Notes: generated from the sequence alone by a model not told the origin. Shown: positions 1 to 9,603, numbered from the stretch's first letter. The stretch is DNA of 64,000 bases from DASRHT01 sp035293765 (GCA_035293765.1 DATGMF010000053.1:186001-250000); one strand, 5' to 3'. Program-made: numbers and translations.

Positions 1-1926
1 CTGCCGGCCATTGTTCACTGGGAGTTCAATCACTTCCTGGTTGTCGAGCGTTGGACTCCCCGCTATGTGGATGTGGTTGACCCTGCCGCCGGTTACAAGC
101 GCATGACGGCGGAGGAGTTCGACGAGGGTTTTACCGGCGTCGTACTGATGATGGAGCCGGGCGTCCACTTTGCCCGTCGCTCGCGTCGTCCTGGTATCTC
201 GTTGCGTGTCTATGTGGTGCAATATATAAAACAGGTGCCGCTGGTACTGGTGCAGATCATTGGCGCCTCACTCCTGTTGCAAGTTTTTGGGCTCTCAGTA
301 CCTATCTTGACCAAAGTGATAATAGATCAGGTGATACCGCATGGAATGACTGCAATTCTGCCCTTGCTGGGCGTTGGTCTACTGATCATGATGTTGGCCG
401 AACTGGTCATCGTGCTGCTGCGCGCATTCCTCTTAATCTATCTCGAAGGACGCATCGATACGCAGATCCTGCCAGGCTTTCTTGAACATCTCCTCACACT
501 GCCCTTGCGCTTTTTCCAGCAGCGCTCCAGCGGCGATATTATGACGCGCATCTCCAGCAATGCCGCTATTCGCGGTATTATCGGCAGCAATCTTATCTCA
601 ACCTTCCTGGATGGCAGCCTGATTATCATCTACTGGTTCATTCTGCTTTCACAATCGTTCGTTTTTAGTATGATAGTGCTAGGCATTGGCTCGCTCCAGG
701 TGTTGCTGTTGCTGTGTACGGCGTCGAAGTTTCGCGTCTTATCGAGTCGCGAACTGGAGGCGGCGGGCAAAACGCAGGGCTACATGACCGAGATGCTCAC
801 GGGCATAACGACGATTAAGGCCGCCGGAGCCGAGCAGCGAGCATTCGAGCGCTGGTCCAACCTGTTTTTTGAGCAACTGAATGTCACTTTGCGCATGGAC
901 TACCTTTCCTCGACCGTTAGCATCTTTATGGGAACGCTTCAGACGCTCTCTCCCCTGCTCCTGCTCTGGATTGGGACGTTTGATGTGCTCAATGGCACGA
1001 TGCAGATCGGCACGATGCTGGCGTTGAACGCGCTGGCTGCCGCATTTCTGGCGCCCCTGAGCTCGCTGGTAAGCAGCGGACAGCAATTGCAACTGGTACG
1101 CGCGCACCTCGACCGCATCGCCGATGTAGCGGAAGCCGAGGCGGAGCAGGATGTGCAGGCGGTACGCTATCCTCCGCGCCTGTCAGGAAAGATCCGGTTG
1201 GAGCATGTATGTTTTCAATACGACGCCAACGCCCCAATGACATTGGCTGACATCAACCTGAGTATTGAGCCGGGGCAGCGCATCGCCATTGTTGGACGCA
1301 CAGGCTCGGGTAAGAGCACGCTTGGCAAGCTGCTCCTGGGCTTATGCATTCCCAGCAGCGGCGAAATTTTCTATGACGATATCTCCCTGCTCGACCTCAA
1401 CTACCAGGCTGTACGCACACAGTGCGGCGTGGTGATGCAGGATGCGAGCATTTTCAGCGGATCGATCCGGCAAAATATCGCTTTCAATAACCCCGATACT
1501 GACATGGAGTGCGTTATCAACGCGGCACGAGCGGCGGCGCTGCACGAAGATATTACGCAGTGGCCGATGGGATACGAGACCTTTGTGGCGGAAAGAGGAA
1601 ACGCGCTCTCGGGCGGGCAGCGCCAGCGGCTGGCTATTGCTCGTGCGCTGGCCCATAACCCGGCGATCCTGCTGCTCGATGAAGCCACCAGTTCTCTGGA
1701 TGTCAGCACCGAGCGTCTTGTCGAGCAAAATCTCAATGCGCTCTCATGTACTCAGATTATCATCGCCCATCGCCTGAGCACTATTCGCAACGCGGACGTC
1801 ATTCTGGTGCTTGATCAGGGACGAATTGTGGAGCGCGGCACGCATCAAGAGCTACTGGCAAAAAACGGCCACTACGCCGATCTCATTCATGACCAGCTAG
1901 CGCAAGAGGCACTGAAAGCGTCATAA
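1..1926 (+). CDS. C39-peptidase ABC exporter (bacteriocin/NHLP type), 5' truncated by window edge
   Basis: The reading frame is open from base 1, so the gene begins outside the window. The first ~45 visible residues look like the end of a C39 cysteine-peptidase domain: HWEFNHF carries the catalytic His and VDPAAG the catalytic Asp, while the Cys would lie upstream. A multi-span permease region follows (visible residues ~75-340). The nucleotide-binding domain has Walker A GRTGSGKST (~432), signature LSGGQ (~536), Walker B LLLDEA (~557) and an H-loop AHR (~589). Family knowledge: such proteins cleave double-Gly leaders and export the peptide through the membrane. The NHLP/lanthipeptide subtype is inferred from the HWEFNHF and DPAAG wording. 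Substrate peptide genes would lie to the left of the window. Confidence 0.9.
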   Translation: MPAIVHWEFNHFLVVERWTPRYVDVVDPAAGYKRMTAEEFDEGFTGVVLMMEPGVHFARRSRRPGISLRVYVVQYIKQVPLVLVQIIGASLLLQVFGLSVPILTKVIIDQVIPHGMTAILPLLGVGLLIMMLAELVIVLLRAFLLIYLEGRIDTQILPGFLEHLLTLPLRFFQQRSSGDIMTRISSNAAIRGIIGSNLISTFLDGSLIIIYWFILLSQSFVFSMIVLGIGSLQVLLLLCTASKFRVLSSRELEAAGKTQGYMTEMLTGITTIKAAGAEQRAFERWSNLFFEQLNVTLRMDYLSSTVSIFMGTLQTLSPLLLLWIGTFDVLNGTMQIGTMLALNALAAAFLAPLSSLVSSGQQLQLVRAHLDRIADVAEAEAEQDVQAVRYPPRLSGKIRLEHVCFQYDANAPMTLADINLSIEPGQRIAIVGRTGSGKSTLGKLLLGLCIPSSGEIFYDDISLLDLNYQAVRTQCGVVMQDASIFSGSIRQNIAFNNPDTDMECVINAARAAALHEDITQWPMGYETFVAERGNALSGGQRQRLAIARALAHNPAILLLDEATSSLDVSTERLVEQNLNALSCTQIIIAHRLSTIRNADVILVLDQGRIVERGTHQELLAKNGHYADLIHDQLAQEALKAS

Positions 1927-1941
1927 AAGGGATGGGTGGTC

Positions 1942-3078
1942 TCAGCCTCCTTTGCGGTTGAGTAGGTTGCCAGGTTTTTTCCCATTATCTCCGCCGCTCC
2001 CATTCTTCCCCCCGCCCCCACTACCCCCGCCATCATTATGTCTATGGCCGTTATCACTGTTATTGCCCTGGTCATCTTTTGGCACGACCAGGGTTATCGC
2101 ATTCGTTTGTGCTGCGGTGCCATCGGGATTCAGTATGCCGATAGTATGGGGTGATTGCGTGTTTTGCCAGGATATGACGAAAACGTAGACGCCATTTTGC
2201 AAAGAGCCCGCGTTGGTCACAATGCGATTATCAACCAGCAACTGCGCGCCATTGGCGAGATTGCTGCCGATGAGGCTGATCGTGGCCTGTTTCTGGGGAT
2301 GGAAGGAGAGCACCATGAAAACGCTCTGTAGATGTGGCACGGTGTCGCCCAATTGCGCCAGCCTATCAGTCGTTTGCAGGCGTTCATCGATAGTCAACAG
2401 GGGAAGTAATCCACGCAAGGTGGTGCGCATCTCGCTGCGGGTTTGAGCCAGTTCGTCAGTGAGGCGGTTCCGGTCCGCTCCGGCAGGTAATGTATTGATG
2501 ATCTGGGCAATCATGTCGATCTGCTGGTCTATATCCGCCAGGTCCTGATAATAGGCTGCAGTATCGGAAGGAGTAGTCAGGCTGGTCAGCGATTTGAGCC
2601 GGTCAAGAACGATCTGGCGGCACACTTCGGCGCGGTCCAGAGGGGAATGCGCCAGCGAGATCTGTACATTTTGTTCCCAGTTCTTTACCACATATAACGG
2701 GCTGGTCGGGCTGGAAGCCTGCGCCACCGCCAATACACCTGTTCCCAGCAGCAGGCACAGCAGCATAATGCTGGCGATGAGCAGCGCGCGTCGAGGTCGC
2801 CAGACTAGCAAGGGAAGCCCGCTCCACCAGGATACCGCCGCTCTTTTCTGCTGTAACTGCGCATTGCGCTGCAGCAGCCGTTGCTCCAGATGCCTGGCAA
2901 AGACAGGCGATGCCTCTAAAAAGGGAGCGGATTGTATACGGTCCGCCAGCTTGATCAGCTCATCTACCTCTGGATCATCGCCAAGAGCATCGAGTAACTG
3001 GCCCTGTTGCTCCGTGTTGCGCCAAAAAGTAATCTGTTGTTCAAGCCGGTCATTGAGGCGGTCAGGAAGTGGTCTCAT
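1942..3078 (-). CDS. DUF5667-like membrane protein, probable partner of the ECF sigma factor
   Basis: About 378 residues. The start is set at MRPLPDRL because GAGGAGG lies just upstream; a longer frame exists but has no better ribosome site. One membrane segment (RALLIASIMLLCLLLGTG) follows a ~100-residue N-terminal cytoplasmic part. It is followed by SPLYVVKNWEQNVQISLA, which resembles the DUF5667 pattern (SPLYPVK...E). The C-terminus is a low-complexity Gly/Asn/His/Lys tail. The start overlaps the end of the upstream sigma gene by 17 bases, suggesting translational coupling. Placement directly behind an ECF sigma gene makes an anti-sigma or sigma-partner role plausible, but no zinc-binding anti-sigma motif is seen. 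Confidence 0.7.
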   Translation of the reverse strand: MRPLPDRLNDRLEQQITFWRNTEQQGQLLDALGDDPEVDELIKLADRIQSAPFLEASPVFARHLEQRLLQRNAQLQQKRAAVSWWSGLPLLVWRPRRALLIASIMLLCLLLGTGVLAVAQASSPTSPLYVVKNWEQNVQISLAHSPLDRAEVCRQIVLDRLKSLTSLTTPSDTAAYYQDLADIDQQIDMIAQIINTLPAGADRNRLTDELAQTRSEMRTTLRGLLPLLTIDERLQTTDRLAQLGDTVPHLQSVFMVLSFHPQKQATISLIGSNLANGAQLLVDNRIVTNAGSLQNGVYVFVISWQNTQSPHTIGILNPDGTAAQTNAITLVVPKDDQGNNSDNGHRHNDGGGSGGGGKNGSGGDNGKKPGNLLNRKGG

Positions 3079-3823
3079 CGTACTTCCTCCTCGTGTGAGC
3101 GTAGTGGTGCGCATGGTTAAAGGGAAGCCTCCCTATAGCTTCGGTCTCAAGATGCTCAATAGAGCCAGTTGCAAAATTGGAATGCGGATCATCGGACTGC
3201 GAGTTCTTCTGTTTAAGCAAACGATGCAGACTCTGTAGCGCACGGAATTGCAGGGCTTTGACCGCGTTAGCCTTCTTGCCGGTCATGCGTGCAACGGTGG
3301 CTACATCATATCCCATGATCAAACGACCAACCAGAACCTGTCGCTGTTCTTCGGTCAGGGCGTTAATAGCTTGAACGACAGTTTGCCATTCCGCGCGGGC
3401 CTCCGCCTGTAGGACGGGATCGGCCTCCGCTTGAGCTGTATATCTTACTTCATCTCCTTCCCCTGTCACGGGATCAAGAGGAACAAATGCCGGCTGGTTT
3501 TCGCGTTTGCGATAGTAGCCAGCAACGGTATTGCGCGCAATTTGTAAAAGCCAGGCAGCAAACCCCGCCTCGTCATTGGTTCTGACGCGGTGAATGCTCT
3601 CAACCATGCTTAAAAAGACCTCCGAGGTCAGATCCTCTGCCGTAGCGCGGTCTGGAACCCGGGCTGCGATATACCCAAATATGCCAGGAAGGAACTGGCG
3701 GTATAACGTACTCAGAGCGTCCGATTCGCCCTGTCGTGCCTGTTCGAGCAGGCGGCTAAATACAGAAGGTCCATGACCCGGGTCAGAAACGCCGCCTTCG
3801 GAGGAACTCCGCCTGGAAAACAT
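3062..3823 (-). CDS. ECF-type RNA polymerase sigma factor
   Basis: About 253 residues. Region 2 is recognisable (ALSTLYRQFLPGIFGYI, then DRATAEDLTSEVFL and FAAWLLQIARN). Region 4 follows (LTEEQRQVLVGRLIMGYD, helix-turn-helix ATVARMTGKKANAVKALQ). ATG at 3823 is preferred over a TTG one codon upstream because AGGAGAG lies upstream at normal spacing. The ~45 residues after region 4 (HSNFATGSIEHLET...) are not typical of the family and have no recognisable domain. The downstream DUF5667-like gene overlaps the 3' end. The signal it answers to cannot be read from sequence. Confidence 0.9.
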   Translation of the reverse strand: MFSRRSSSEGGVSDPGHGPSVFSRLLEQARQGESDALSTLYRQFLPGIFGYIAARVPDRATAEDLTSEVFLSMVESIHRVRTNDEAGFAAWLLQIARNTVAGYYRKRENQPAFVPLDPVTGEGDEVRYTAQAEADPVLQAEARAEWQTVVQAINALTEEQRQVLVGRLIMGYDVATVARMTGKKANAVKALQFRALQSLHRLLKQKNSQSDDPHSNFATGSIEHLETEAIGRLPFNHAHHYAHTRRKYDETTS

Positions 3824-4104
3824 CAATCAGAGTACTCTCCTGTGAGTTGCTATCTATGATCAATTGTGAGTCGCGATCTATGATCAATGGCTGAATATAC
3901 AAAATGATTGGAGACCCGCATACCGTCTCTGCCTTGTTGCTAGTCCGGCAGGGAAAAAGATGGGGGCCCGGCAGAGGTCTCCTTATACTTAGATGCAATA
4001 TCCTCGGTTGTGGTTACGGGTAAGACGCAATGTGATCGATATTTCCTAATTTTGGGCAGACCGTAACCAATTTCTGACAAAACACAACCTTACTTATGAC
4101 AAGG

Positions 4105-4152
4105 ATCGGATGGTCAGACTGCTTATTCCCCGGTAAACAGGGACCATCCGAT
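4105..4152. repeat. Inverted repeat upstream of the exported-protein gene
   Basis: ATCGGATGGT (4105-4114) is exactly complementary to ACCATCCGAT (4143-4152), with a 28-base spacer. It lies ~45 bases before the GTG start at 4196. It could be a regulator site or an mRNA hairpin. The rest of the 3824-4195 gap shows two copies of TCTATGATCAAT and no gene. Confidence 0.5.
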
Positions 4153-4195
4153 ACCTGAGATATTTAGCGCATGTGTCAGAGAAAGGAAATGTATT

Positions 4196-4825
4196 GTGAG
4201 AATTATCAGCATCCTCAGTACTCTCAAAGGCAAAGCATTAGCTGCCATTCTTGTTAGTCTCTTCGTCGCCGGCGGAAGTGTGGCGGTGATGGCCGCTCCA
4301 ATGGGGCAGAACGCCATCCACCCAACCAGCAACACAGCAAAAGCCGCCGCAACTGCGCATCCTACTGAACCCAGGCAAGAAGATAAGGGCGCAAATGATG
4401 ATGGCGCAGGTAAAAACGACAAGGACACTACAAACAACCAGGCAACCGGTTGCCCTGCCCTCCCTGCGGTCCAGCAACTCGCGACCGAATTCGGTCTCAG
4501 CACAGCCGCGACCAGCAATGCTATCAAGACGATCTGCGCGCTCCATGATGGCGCTTTCAAAGGGACTACTAGCGCGGGAGCCGCCGTCTCTTCCAGCCGT
4601 GTCTTTGGCCTCGGTGAAATCGAGGCGTTGCTTGCCCTATCTAAATTTACGGCTGCGCATAGCGGTACGACCATGACGGATGCCAACGTCCAGACGTTAC
4701 TGGCGAACGTCTTGCAGCAATGTGGCTCGAAATCGATGATCGACTGTGTGAAGGATGTTATCCCGAATTTCCATCCAACAAACGGCAACGGCGATGGCGA
4801 TCATGGCAATCACGGAAAATATTAG
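4196..4825 (+). CDS. Small exported protein of unknown function
   Basis: 209 residues from a GTG start with AGAAAGGAAA upstream. It has a Sec-type signal: basic start, hydrophobic run ALAAILVSLFVAGGSVAVMA, and a likely cut after AAP. A charged low-complexity stretch (DKGANDDGAGKNDKDTT) leads into a ~110-residue Ala/Thr-rich C-terminal part with three cysteines (CPAL, IKTICAL, CGSKSMIDC). It ends in a Gly/Asp/His tail. The fold is not recognised. The tail composition resembles the Gly/Asn/His tail of the nearby DUF5667-like protein, but a link is only a guess. Confidence 0.65.
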   Translation: MRIISILSTLKGKALAAILVSLFVAGGSVAVMAAPMGQNAIHPTSNTAKAAATAHPTEPRQEDKGANDDGAGKNDKDTTNNQATGCPALPAVQQLATEFGLSTAATSNAIKTICALHDGAFKGTTSAGAAVSSSRVFGLGEIEALLALSKFTAAHSGTTMTDANVQTLLANVLQQCGSKSMIDCVKDVIPNFHPTNGNGDGDHGNHGKY

Positions 4826-5077
4826 CAATAGTGGAGGGAACCGGGCGCGCTTATTTTTCCTCACTATTCCCTATATCCTGGCATATGACATCGACTGGTA
4901 GGGGTGGGGCTTGCCTCTGCCCTGGTGGCCCGTCCCAGTAGTCACCCGTATTGCAAGCTGTACCAGTGTTTGTCTTGCCTGTTCCCAGTATCCGGCCAAC
5001 CTGATCTCCTCCCCCAATAGGGAGACCGGTTGGCCGGATCGCGTCTGGCGGACTGTAGCCTGTGACGATGCGCTCAA

Positions 5078-6070
5078 TCACTCCTCAGATGCTTGCATGA
5101 TGTCCCGCACTTCTTTCCCGACCTGCTCGACCTGGTGACGGGCGTAGCGGTGGCGCGTGGTCAGAAAACTGGGGCGGCCAACCTGATTTTCGAGCACCCA
5201 GTTGCGCGCAAAGAGCCCGTTCTGTATCTCCTGCAATACCTGGCGCATCTCTTCGCGCGTGCGCCGATTGATGAGGCGCGGGCCCGCGACGTAAGCGCCA
5301 TATTCGGCGGTATCGCTGATGGCCCGGTGCATGTAGTCCAGGCCGCCCTGGCACAGCAGGTCAACGACCAGCTTCACCTCATGCACGCACTCGATATACG
5401 CTACCTCCGGTTGATAGCCAGCCGCGATCAATGTCTCGAAGCCGGCCAGCACCAGTTCAGTCATGCCTCCGCACAACACCGCCTGCTCGCCAAAAAGGTC
5501 GGTCTCGGTCTCTTCGCCGATGGTGGTACGCAGCGCGCCCGTACGTGTGCAGCCAATGGCACGGGCGTATGCCAGTGCCAGCGCCTCGGCCTGGCCTGTG
5601 GCATTCTGATGCACCGCCCAGAGGGCAAAGAGGCCGGAGCCCTTTGTATACAATCGCCGCAATGTGTGACCAGGACCTTTGGGCGCGACCATCGCCACAT
5701 CAATATCGACAGGGGGAACGATTTGAGAGTAGTGCAGACTGAATCCGTGACAGGTCATTAGCATTTTGCCAGGCGTTAGCCCGGGACGAATCTCGCGCTC
5801 GAATATCTCTCTATGATCCTGGTCGGGAGCCAGGATCATGGCGATATCGGCCCGAGCCGCCGCTTCGGCGGCAGTCATTACCGCGAAGCCATCGGCCTCA
5901 GCCCGTTGACGACTCTTGCTATCGGCAGGCAAACCAATGATGACATCACAGCCGCTATCCCGCAGATTAAGGGCATGTGCGTGCCCTTGATTGCCATAGC
6001 CGATGGCCGCTATTCTCTTCTGTTGCAGCAAAGACAGGTTCGCGTCGGCATCATAATAGATATGCGCCAC
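5078..6070 (-). CDS. ilvC: Ketol-acid reductoisomerase (class I)
   Basis: 330 residues, the usual class I length. The Rossmann motif GYGNQGHAHALNLRDSG is near residue 24. Mg-binding acidic residues appear in ETDLFGEQAVLCGG and in the following helix (EVAYIECVHEVK). The start is GTG at 6070 with AAAGGA upstream. The enzyme converts acetolactate to dihydroxyisovalerate with NADPH. It is the third gene of panC-panB-ilvC rather than part of an ilvBN cluster. Known IlvC side activity reduces ketopantoate, so here it may supply the otherwise absent PanE step (inference). Confidence 0.95.
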   Translation of the reverse strand: MAHIYYDADANLSLLQQKRIAAIGYGNQGHAHALNLRDSGCDVIIGLPADSKSRQRAEADGFAVMTAAEAAARADIAMILAPDQDHREIFEREIRPGLTPGKMLMTCHGFSLHYSQIVPPVDIDVAMVAPKGPGHTLRRLYTKGSGLFALWAVHQNATGQAEALALAYARAIGCTRTGALRTTIGEETETDLFGEQAVLCGGMTELVLAGFETLIAAGYQPEVAYIECVHEVKLVVDLLCQGGLDYMHRAISDTAEYGAYVAGPRLINRRTREEMRQVLQEIQNGLFARNWVLENQVGRPSFLTTRHRYARHQVEQVGKEVRDIMQASEE

Positions 6071-6100
6071 AATCCGATTTTCCTTTCATTCAGGGCTACC

Positions 6101-6138
6101 GTAGGGGCAGGGCTGGCCCCTGCCCTGCTAGCCCCTAC
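6101..6138. repeat. GTAGGGGC-family palindromic repeat between panB and ilvC
   Basis: A 38-base palindrome: GTAGGGGCAGGGCTGGCCCC followed by TGCCCTGCTAGCCCCTAC. On the minus strand its terminal TAG is the panB stop codon. It may act as an intercistronic hairpin. Confidence 0.85.
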
Positions 6139-6992
6139 CGATGATCGTCTCGCTGAGCATAGAGAGAAAGCGATTCCGCTTCGGCGTCGTTCATATGATA
6201 GCTTTCGGCTGCCGAGGGGTATTCTCCCGCTTGCACATCGGCAAAAAAGTGCTGGAGTGCCGCGGTGGCGGTATCAAATAAACGAGCGTACTGGCGCACA
6301 AACTTCGCCATGCGCGCATCGTGGAAGCCCAGCACGTCATGGAATACCAGCACCTGCCCATCACAATGCGGCCCCGCGCCAATGCCAATGGTGGGGACCT
6401 GCACTTCTCTGGTTATCATCTGTGCCAGCACATCGGGGATGCCTTCCAGAATAATGCTGAAGACGCCTGCGTCGGCCAGCGCGTGCGCGTCAGCCAGCAG
6501 CTCGCGGGCGGCATCCGCTTTTTTGCCCTGCACCTTAAAGCCTCCCATCGCATGGAACGATTGCGGCGTCAGCCCCAGATGTCCCATAACGGGGATCTCG
6601 GCTGCCAGCAGCGCCTCGATCATGGGCAAACGCTTGCGTCCGCCCTCTAGTTTCACTGCGCTCACGCCGCCCTCACGAATCAGGCGCCCGGCGTTGCGCA
6701 CCGTTTCTTCTGTTGATAAGTGAAAGCTCAGCCAGGGCATATCGCCGACCACCAGGGCCTGCGGTCTGGTGCGGGTCACTGCCGCGCTATGATAGACTAT
6801 CGTATCGACGGTCACAGGTAGCGTATTCTCATATTCCAGTATGACCGTGCCCAGAGAGTCGCCTACCAGGATAATATCCGCCTCAGCCCGGTCCGCAATG
6901 CGCGCTGAGGGACCATCGTAAGCCGTGACCATCCTGATCCGGGGGCCGCCTTTGCGGGCCAGGATCGACGGCACAGTGACTTTTTCTCGCAT
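6135..6992 (-). CDS. panB: 3-methyl-2-oxobutanoate hydroxymethyltransferase
   Basis: About 285 residues starting MREKVTVPSIL, with AAGGAA six bases upstream; a longer frame starting at 7100 has no support. Family motifs are clear: TAYDGPSARIAD, ILVGDSLGTVILEYENTLPV, KLEGG, VMGHLGLTPQS and IGIGAGPHCDGQVLV. It transfers a hydroxymethyl group from methylene-tetrahydrofolate to ketoisovalerate, giving ketopantoate, with Mg bound by the conserved acidic residues. It lies 74 bases after panC and before ilvC. Its stop codon is the TAG of a dispersed repeat. Confidence 0.96.
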   Translation of the reverse strand: MREKVTVPSILARKGGPRIRMVTAYDGPSARIADRAEADIILVGDSLGTVILEYENTLPVTVDTIVYHSAAVTRTRPQALVVGDMPWLSFHLSTEETVRNAGRLIREGGVSAVKLEGGRKRLPMIEALLAAEIPVMGHLGLTPQSFHAMGGFKVQGKKADAARELLADAHALADAGVFSIILEGIPDVLAQMITREVQVPTIGIGAGPHCDGQVLVFHDVLGFHDARMAKFVRQYARLFDTATAALQHFFADVQAGEYPSAAESYHMNDAEAESLSLYAQRDDHR

Positions 6993-7066
6993 GATTATTC
7001 CTTTCTGATACCCCTGTAGTATGAAGACGTCAATATATGGATGATAAATGAGCGACAAACGGGCAA

Positions 7067-7951
7067 TCAACGCTCTGGAACCGCAATACCGGTATCCCAA
7101 CTGCCATCGGTGCGCAATAAGAAATTATCGATCAGGCGCACCTGACCGATGTGAGCGGCGATAACCAGCAGCGCCGGGGCCTGTAGCGTCGCGAGAGGCA
7201 TGAAACTGCCAGGATCGCGCACCTGGGCATAATCGAGGGCAATGCCCGGTTCCGCATCGATCACATCTATCATAGCCTGCTCCACCAGTTGGGGATCTCC
7301 CTGGAGATGCGCGTCAAAAACCTGTCGCCCGGCCTGTAATGCGCGATAAAGCACCGTAGCGGTGGCGCGGGTCGGAGGATCGAGATAGGAGTTTCGGCTA
7401 CTCATCGCCAGACCATCGGTCTCGCGCACCGTTGGCATGATGATGAGCTGAACCGGGAGGTTAAGATCGGCAACCATCCGTGTGATAACGGCTACCTGCT
7501 GGGCATCCTTTTGACCGAAATAGGCTCTCTGTGGTCGCACAAGCTCGAACAGCTTGAGCACTACCGTCGCAACGCCGCGGAAATGCCCTGGTCGATGCGC
7601 CCCCTCGCACACCGTTGCTAATGGCCCTGTTGGTTCTACATAGGTCACGAAACCGGGCGGATAGATCTGGTCAGCGGGCGGAACAAACACATGATCCACG
7701 CCCTCATTCTCAAGCAATTGCAGGTCACGCGATAGATTGCGAGGGTAACGTTCCAGGTCTTCTTGCGGACCAAATTGCGCTGGATTCACAAAAATACTTG
7801 CCACCAGCCGCGAATTTTCCTTGCGTGCGCGTCGCATCAGCGAAAGATGCCCTTCGTGCAGATAGCCCATCGTTGGCACGAAACCAACATCATCGCTTGC
7901 CCACCGTCGGGACGCGCTAACCATCTCCTGAACCGTTTTAACAACTTCCAT
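7067..7951 (-). CDS. panC: Pantothenate synthetase
   Basis: About 294 residues starting MEVVKTVQEM; the longer frame to 8038 lacks a ribosome site. Motifs: VPTMGYLHEGHLSLM (HIGH-type nucleotide site), FVNPAQFGPQEDL, YFGQKDAQQ and MSSRNSYL (KMSKS-like loop). It condenses pantoate with beta-alanine using ATP. It is the first gene of the panC-panB-ilvC unit. No panD is present in the window. Confidence 0.96.
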   Translation of the reverse strand: MEVVKTVQEMVSASRRWASDDVGFVPTMGYLHEGHLSLMRRARKENSRLVASIFVNPAQFGPQEDLERYPRNLSRDLQLLENEGVDHVFVPPADQIYPPGFVTYVEPTGPLATVCEGAHRPGHFRGVATVVLKLFELVRPQRAYFGQKDAQQVAVITRMVADLNLPVQLIIMPTVRETDGLAMSSRNSYLDPPTRATATVLYRALQAGRQVFDAHLQGDPQLVEQAMIDVIDAEPGIALDYAQVRDPGSFMPLATLQAPALLVIAAHIGQVRLIDNFLLRTDGSWDTGIAVPER

Positions 7952-8407
7952 GCTAAATGTGCCCTCTAAATAAAGTAACACTTCTTTTGAAGAATTGTAA
8001 CCGTGGGACGTATATGTATTAGGTAAGCCTAATATCAAGCAAAGCCGACTTCACCCTGTTGATCAATAATCTGGTTACCACTTTGAGATGTCAGATACCT
8101 CCATCCATGCCTTCCTGGAGGAGATATGCGGACTACTCATTATTGATGAACGCATTCGTAATTTATCCCATACTCAAGGTGCATGGCAAATCGAGAGGAA
8201 AGGAGCGTATCAGCGTAGATACGAGCATTGCCTGAGAGCCTGGCCTGGTTATTGATGAGAGCGTCGTCCGTGCCAACGATGCTAAAATCCTTACCTCAGC
8301 GTGACAAACAACTGTGGCGTCATGTACTTTTTTGTCCCCATAAACCATCATTGTAGCGGTGATATGGGATAGTTTGGTCGATCCCTTACGAAAGGTTTTT
8401 GCTAGTT
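7952..8407. other. Divergent promoter region between panC and the P450 gene
   Basis: No credible gene. The minus-strand translation of ~8260-8320 gives an Ala/Arg/Leu-rich string typical of a dispersed non-coding repeat. AAAGG at 8391-8395 is the only candidate ribosome site, for the P450 ATG at 8408. Confidence 0.4.
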
Positions 8408-9568
8408 ATGAGCGCAAAAGGGAAAAATATTTATATACCAGGAAAAACCTTGCTGCGTGATGAGGTTCTCACGCAGCCCATTGCCTGGTATCGTACCATG
8501 CGCACCACTCATCCAGTTTACTACCATCCAGAGGAAGATCTCTGGGAGGTATTTACTTATTCCGAAGTACAACGCGTACTGACAGATTACAAAACTTTTT
8601 CATCAGCATTTATTCCTGCGAACGCAATGTTGCGTCTCAGTCTTATTCACCTTGATCCCCCCGATCATCGGCAGTTACGCAACCTGGTGGCCCATACGTT
8701 TACCCAGCGCAGCGTGGCGCGCCTGGCTCCCCGTATCGCGACGATTGTCCATGAGCTGCTTGGCAAGGTGGCCTGTAAGGGCGGGATGGACGTGGTCAAC
8801 GATCTGGCCTACCCGCTGCCGGTGCGCGTAATCGCCGAGATGCTAGGAGTGCCACCCGAAGATCACGCCCGTTTCAAATGCTGGTCCGATGAGGTGATTG
8901 AAGGAGCAGGGGATATCAATGCAAAGCCACATCTGGCTATGGAACAATATTTTTGTGAGATGCTGGAGCGGCGCAAAAGGGAGCCTTGTAACGATCTGAT
9001 CAGCGAACTGCTGGCTGCCCGCATCGGCGGCGAACAGCTTACCAAAGAGCAACTACTGGGCTTCTGCATGGTCTTGTTGGTAGCTGGCAATGTCACAACG
9101 ACCCATTTAATTAGTAACGCGATCCTCTGCCTTGATGAACATCCTGAAGCCTTGCAGCAACTGCGCCGCAATCCCTCGTTGATCCCTGACGCGATTGAAG
9201 AGGTCATGCGCTACCGCTCCTCTGTACGCTTGATGACGCGGCTCGCGATCAGCGATACGGTGTTGCTGGGCCGGGAGATCAAAGCAGGTCAGATGGTTAT
9301 CCCCTGGATTGCGTCCGCCAACCTTGATGAGCAACAATTCCCCCATGCCGATGTATTTGATATTACACGCTCGCCGCATAATCACCTGGCTTTTGGCTAT
9401 GGCATCCATTTCTGCCTGGGAGCGCCATTAGCGCGTCTTGAGACGAGGATAGCCCTGGAAGCCATGCTGACCCATTTCCCGACCATGCGGCGGGTGCGCG
9501 ATATCCCGCTGGAACCATTCCCCAGCCTTATTTTGAACGGGGTCAAACGCTTGCAGATCACTTTCTGA
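8408..9568 (+). CDS. Cytochrome P450
   Basis: 386 residues, soluble bacterial P450 size. The I-helix has LVAGNVTTTHLI (residues ~222-233), the K-helix EEVMRYR gives the ExxR pair (~264), and the haem loop is FGYGIHFCLGAPLARLE with the Cys ligand near residue 336. ATG 8408 is preferred over an in-frame TTG at 8399, which would sit too close to AAAGG. The usual acidic residue before the I-helix Thr is Asn here (AGNVTTT), which could alter oxygen activation. No redox partner gene lies next to it, so the substrate is unknown. A strong terminator follows. Confidence 0.93.
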   Translation: MSAKGKNIYIPGKTLLRDEVLTQPIAWYRTMRTTHPVYYHPEEDLWEVFTYSEVQRVLTDYKTFSSAFIPANAMLRLSLIHLDPPDHRQLRNLVAHTFTQRSVARLAPRIATIVHELLGKVACKGGMDVVNDLAYPLPVRVIAEMLGVPPEDHARFKCWSDEVIEGAGDINAKPHLAMEQYFCEMLERRKREPCNDLISELLAARIGGEQLTKEQLLGFCMVLLVAGNVTTTHLISNAILCLDEHPEALQQLRRNPSLIPDAIEEVMRYRSSVRLMTRLAISDTVLLGREIKAGQMVIPWIASANLDEQQFPHADVFDITRSPHNHLAFGYGIHFCLGAPLARLETRIALEAMLTHFPTMRRVRDIPLEPFPSLILNGVKRLQITF

Positions 9569-9603
9569 TTTTGATAATACTCCTTCGTGGTCACCTCCTT
9601 ACG

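Noticed and set aside
8163..8351. 62-codon minus-strand frame upstream of the P450 gene
   Set aside because: The translation looks like that of a dispersed non-coding repeat, and there is no ribosome site.
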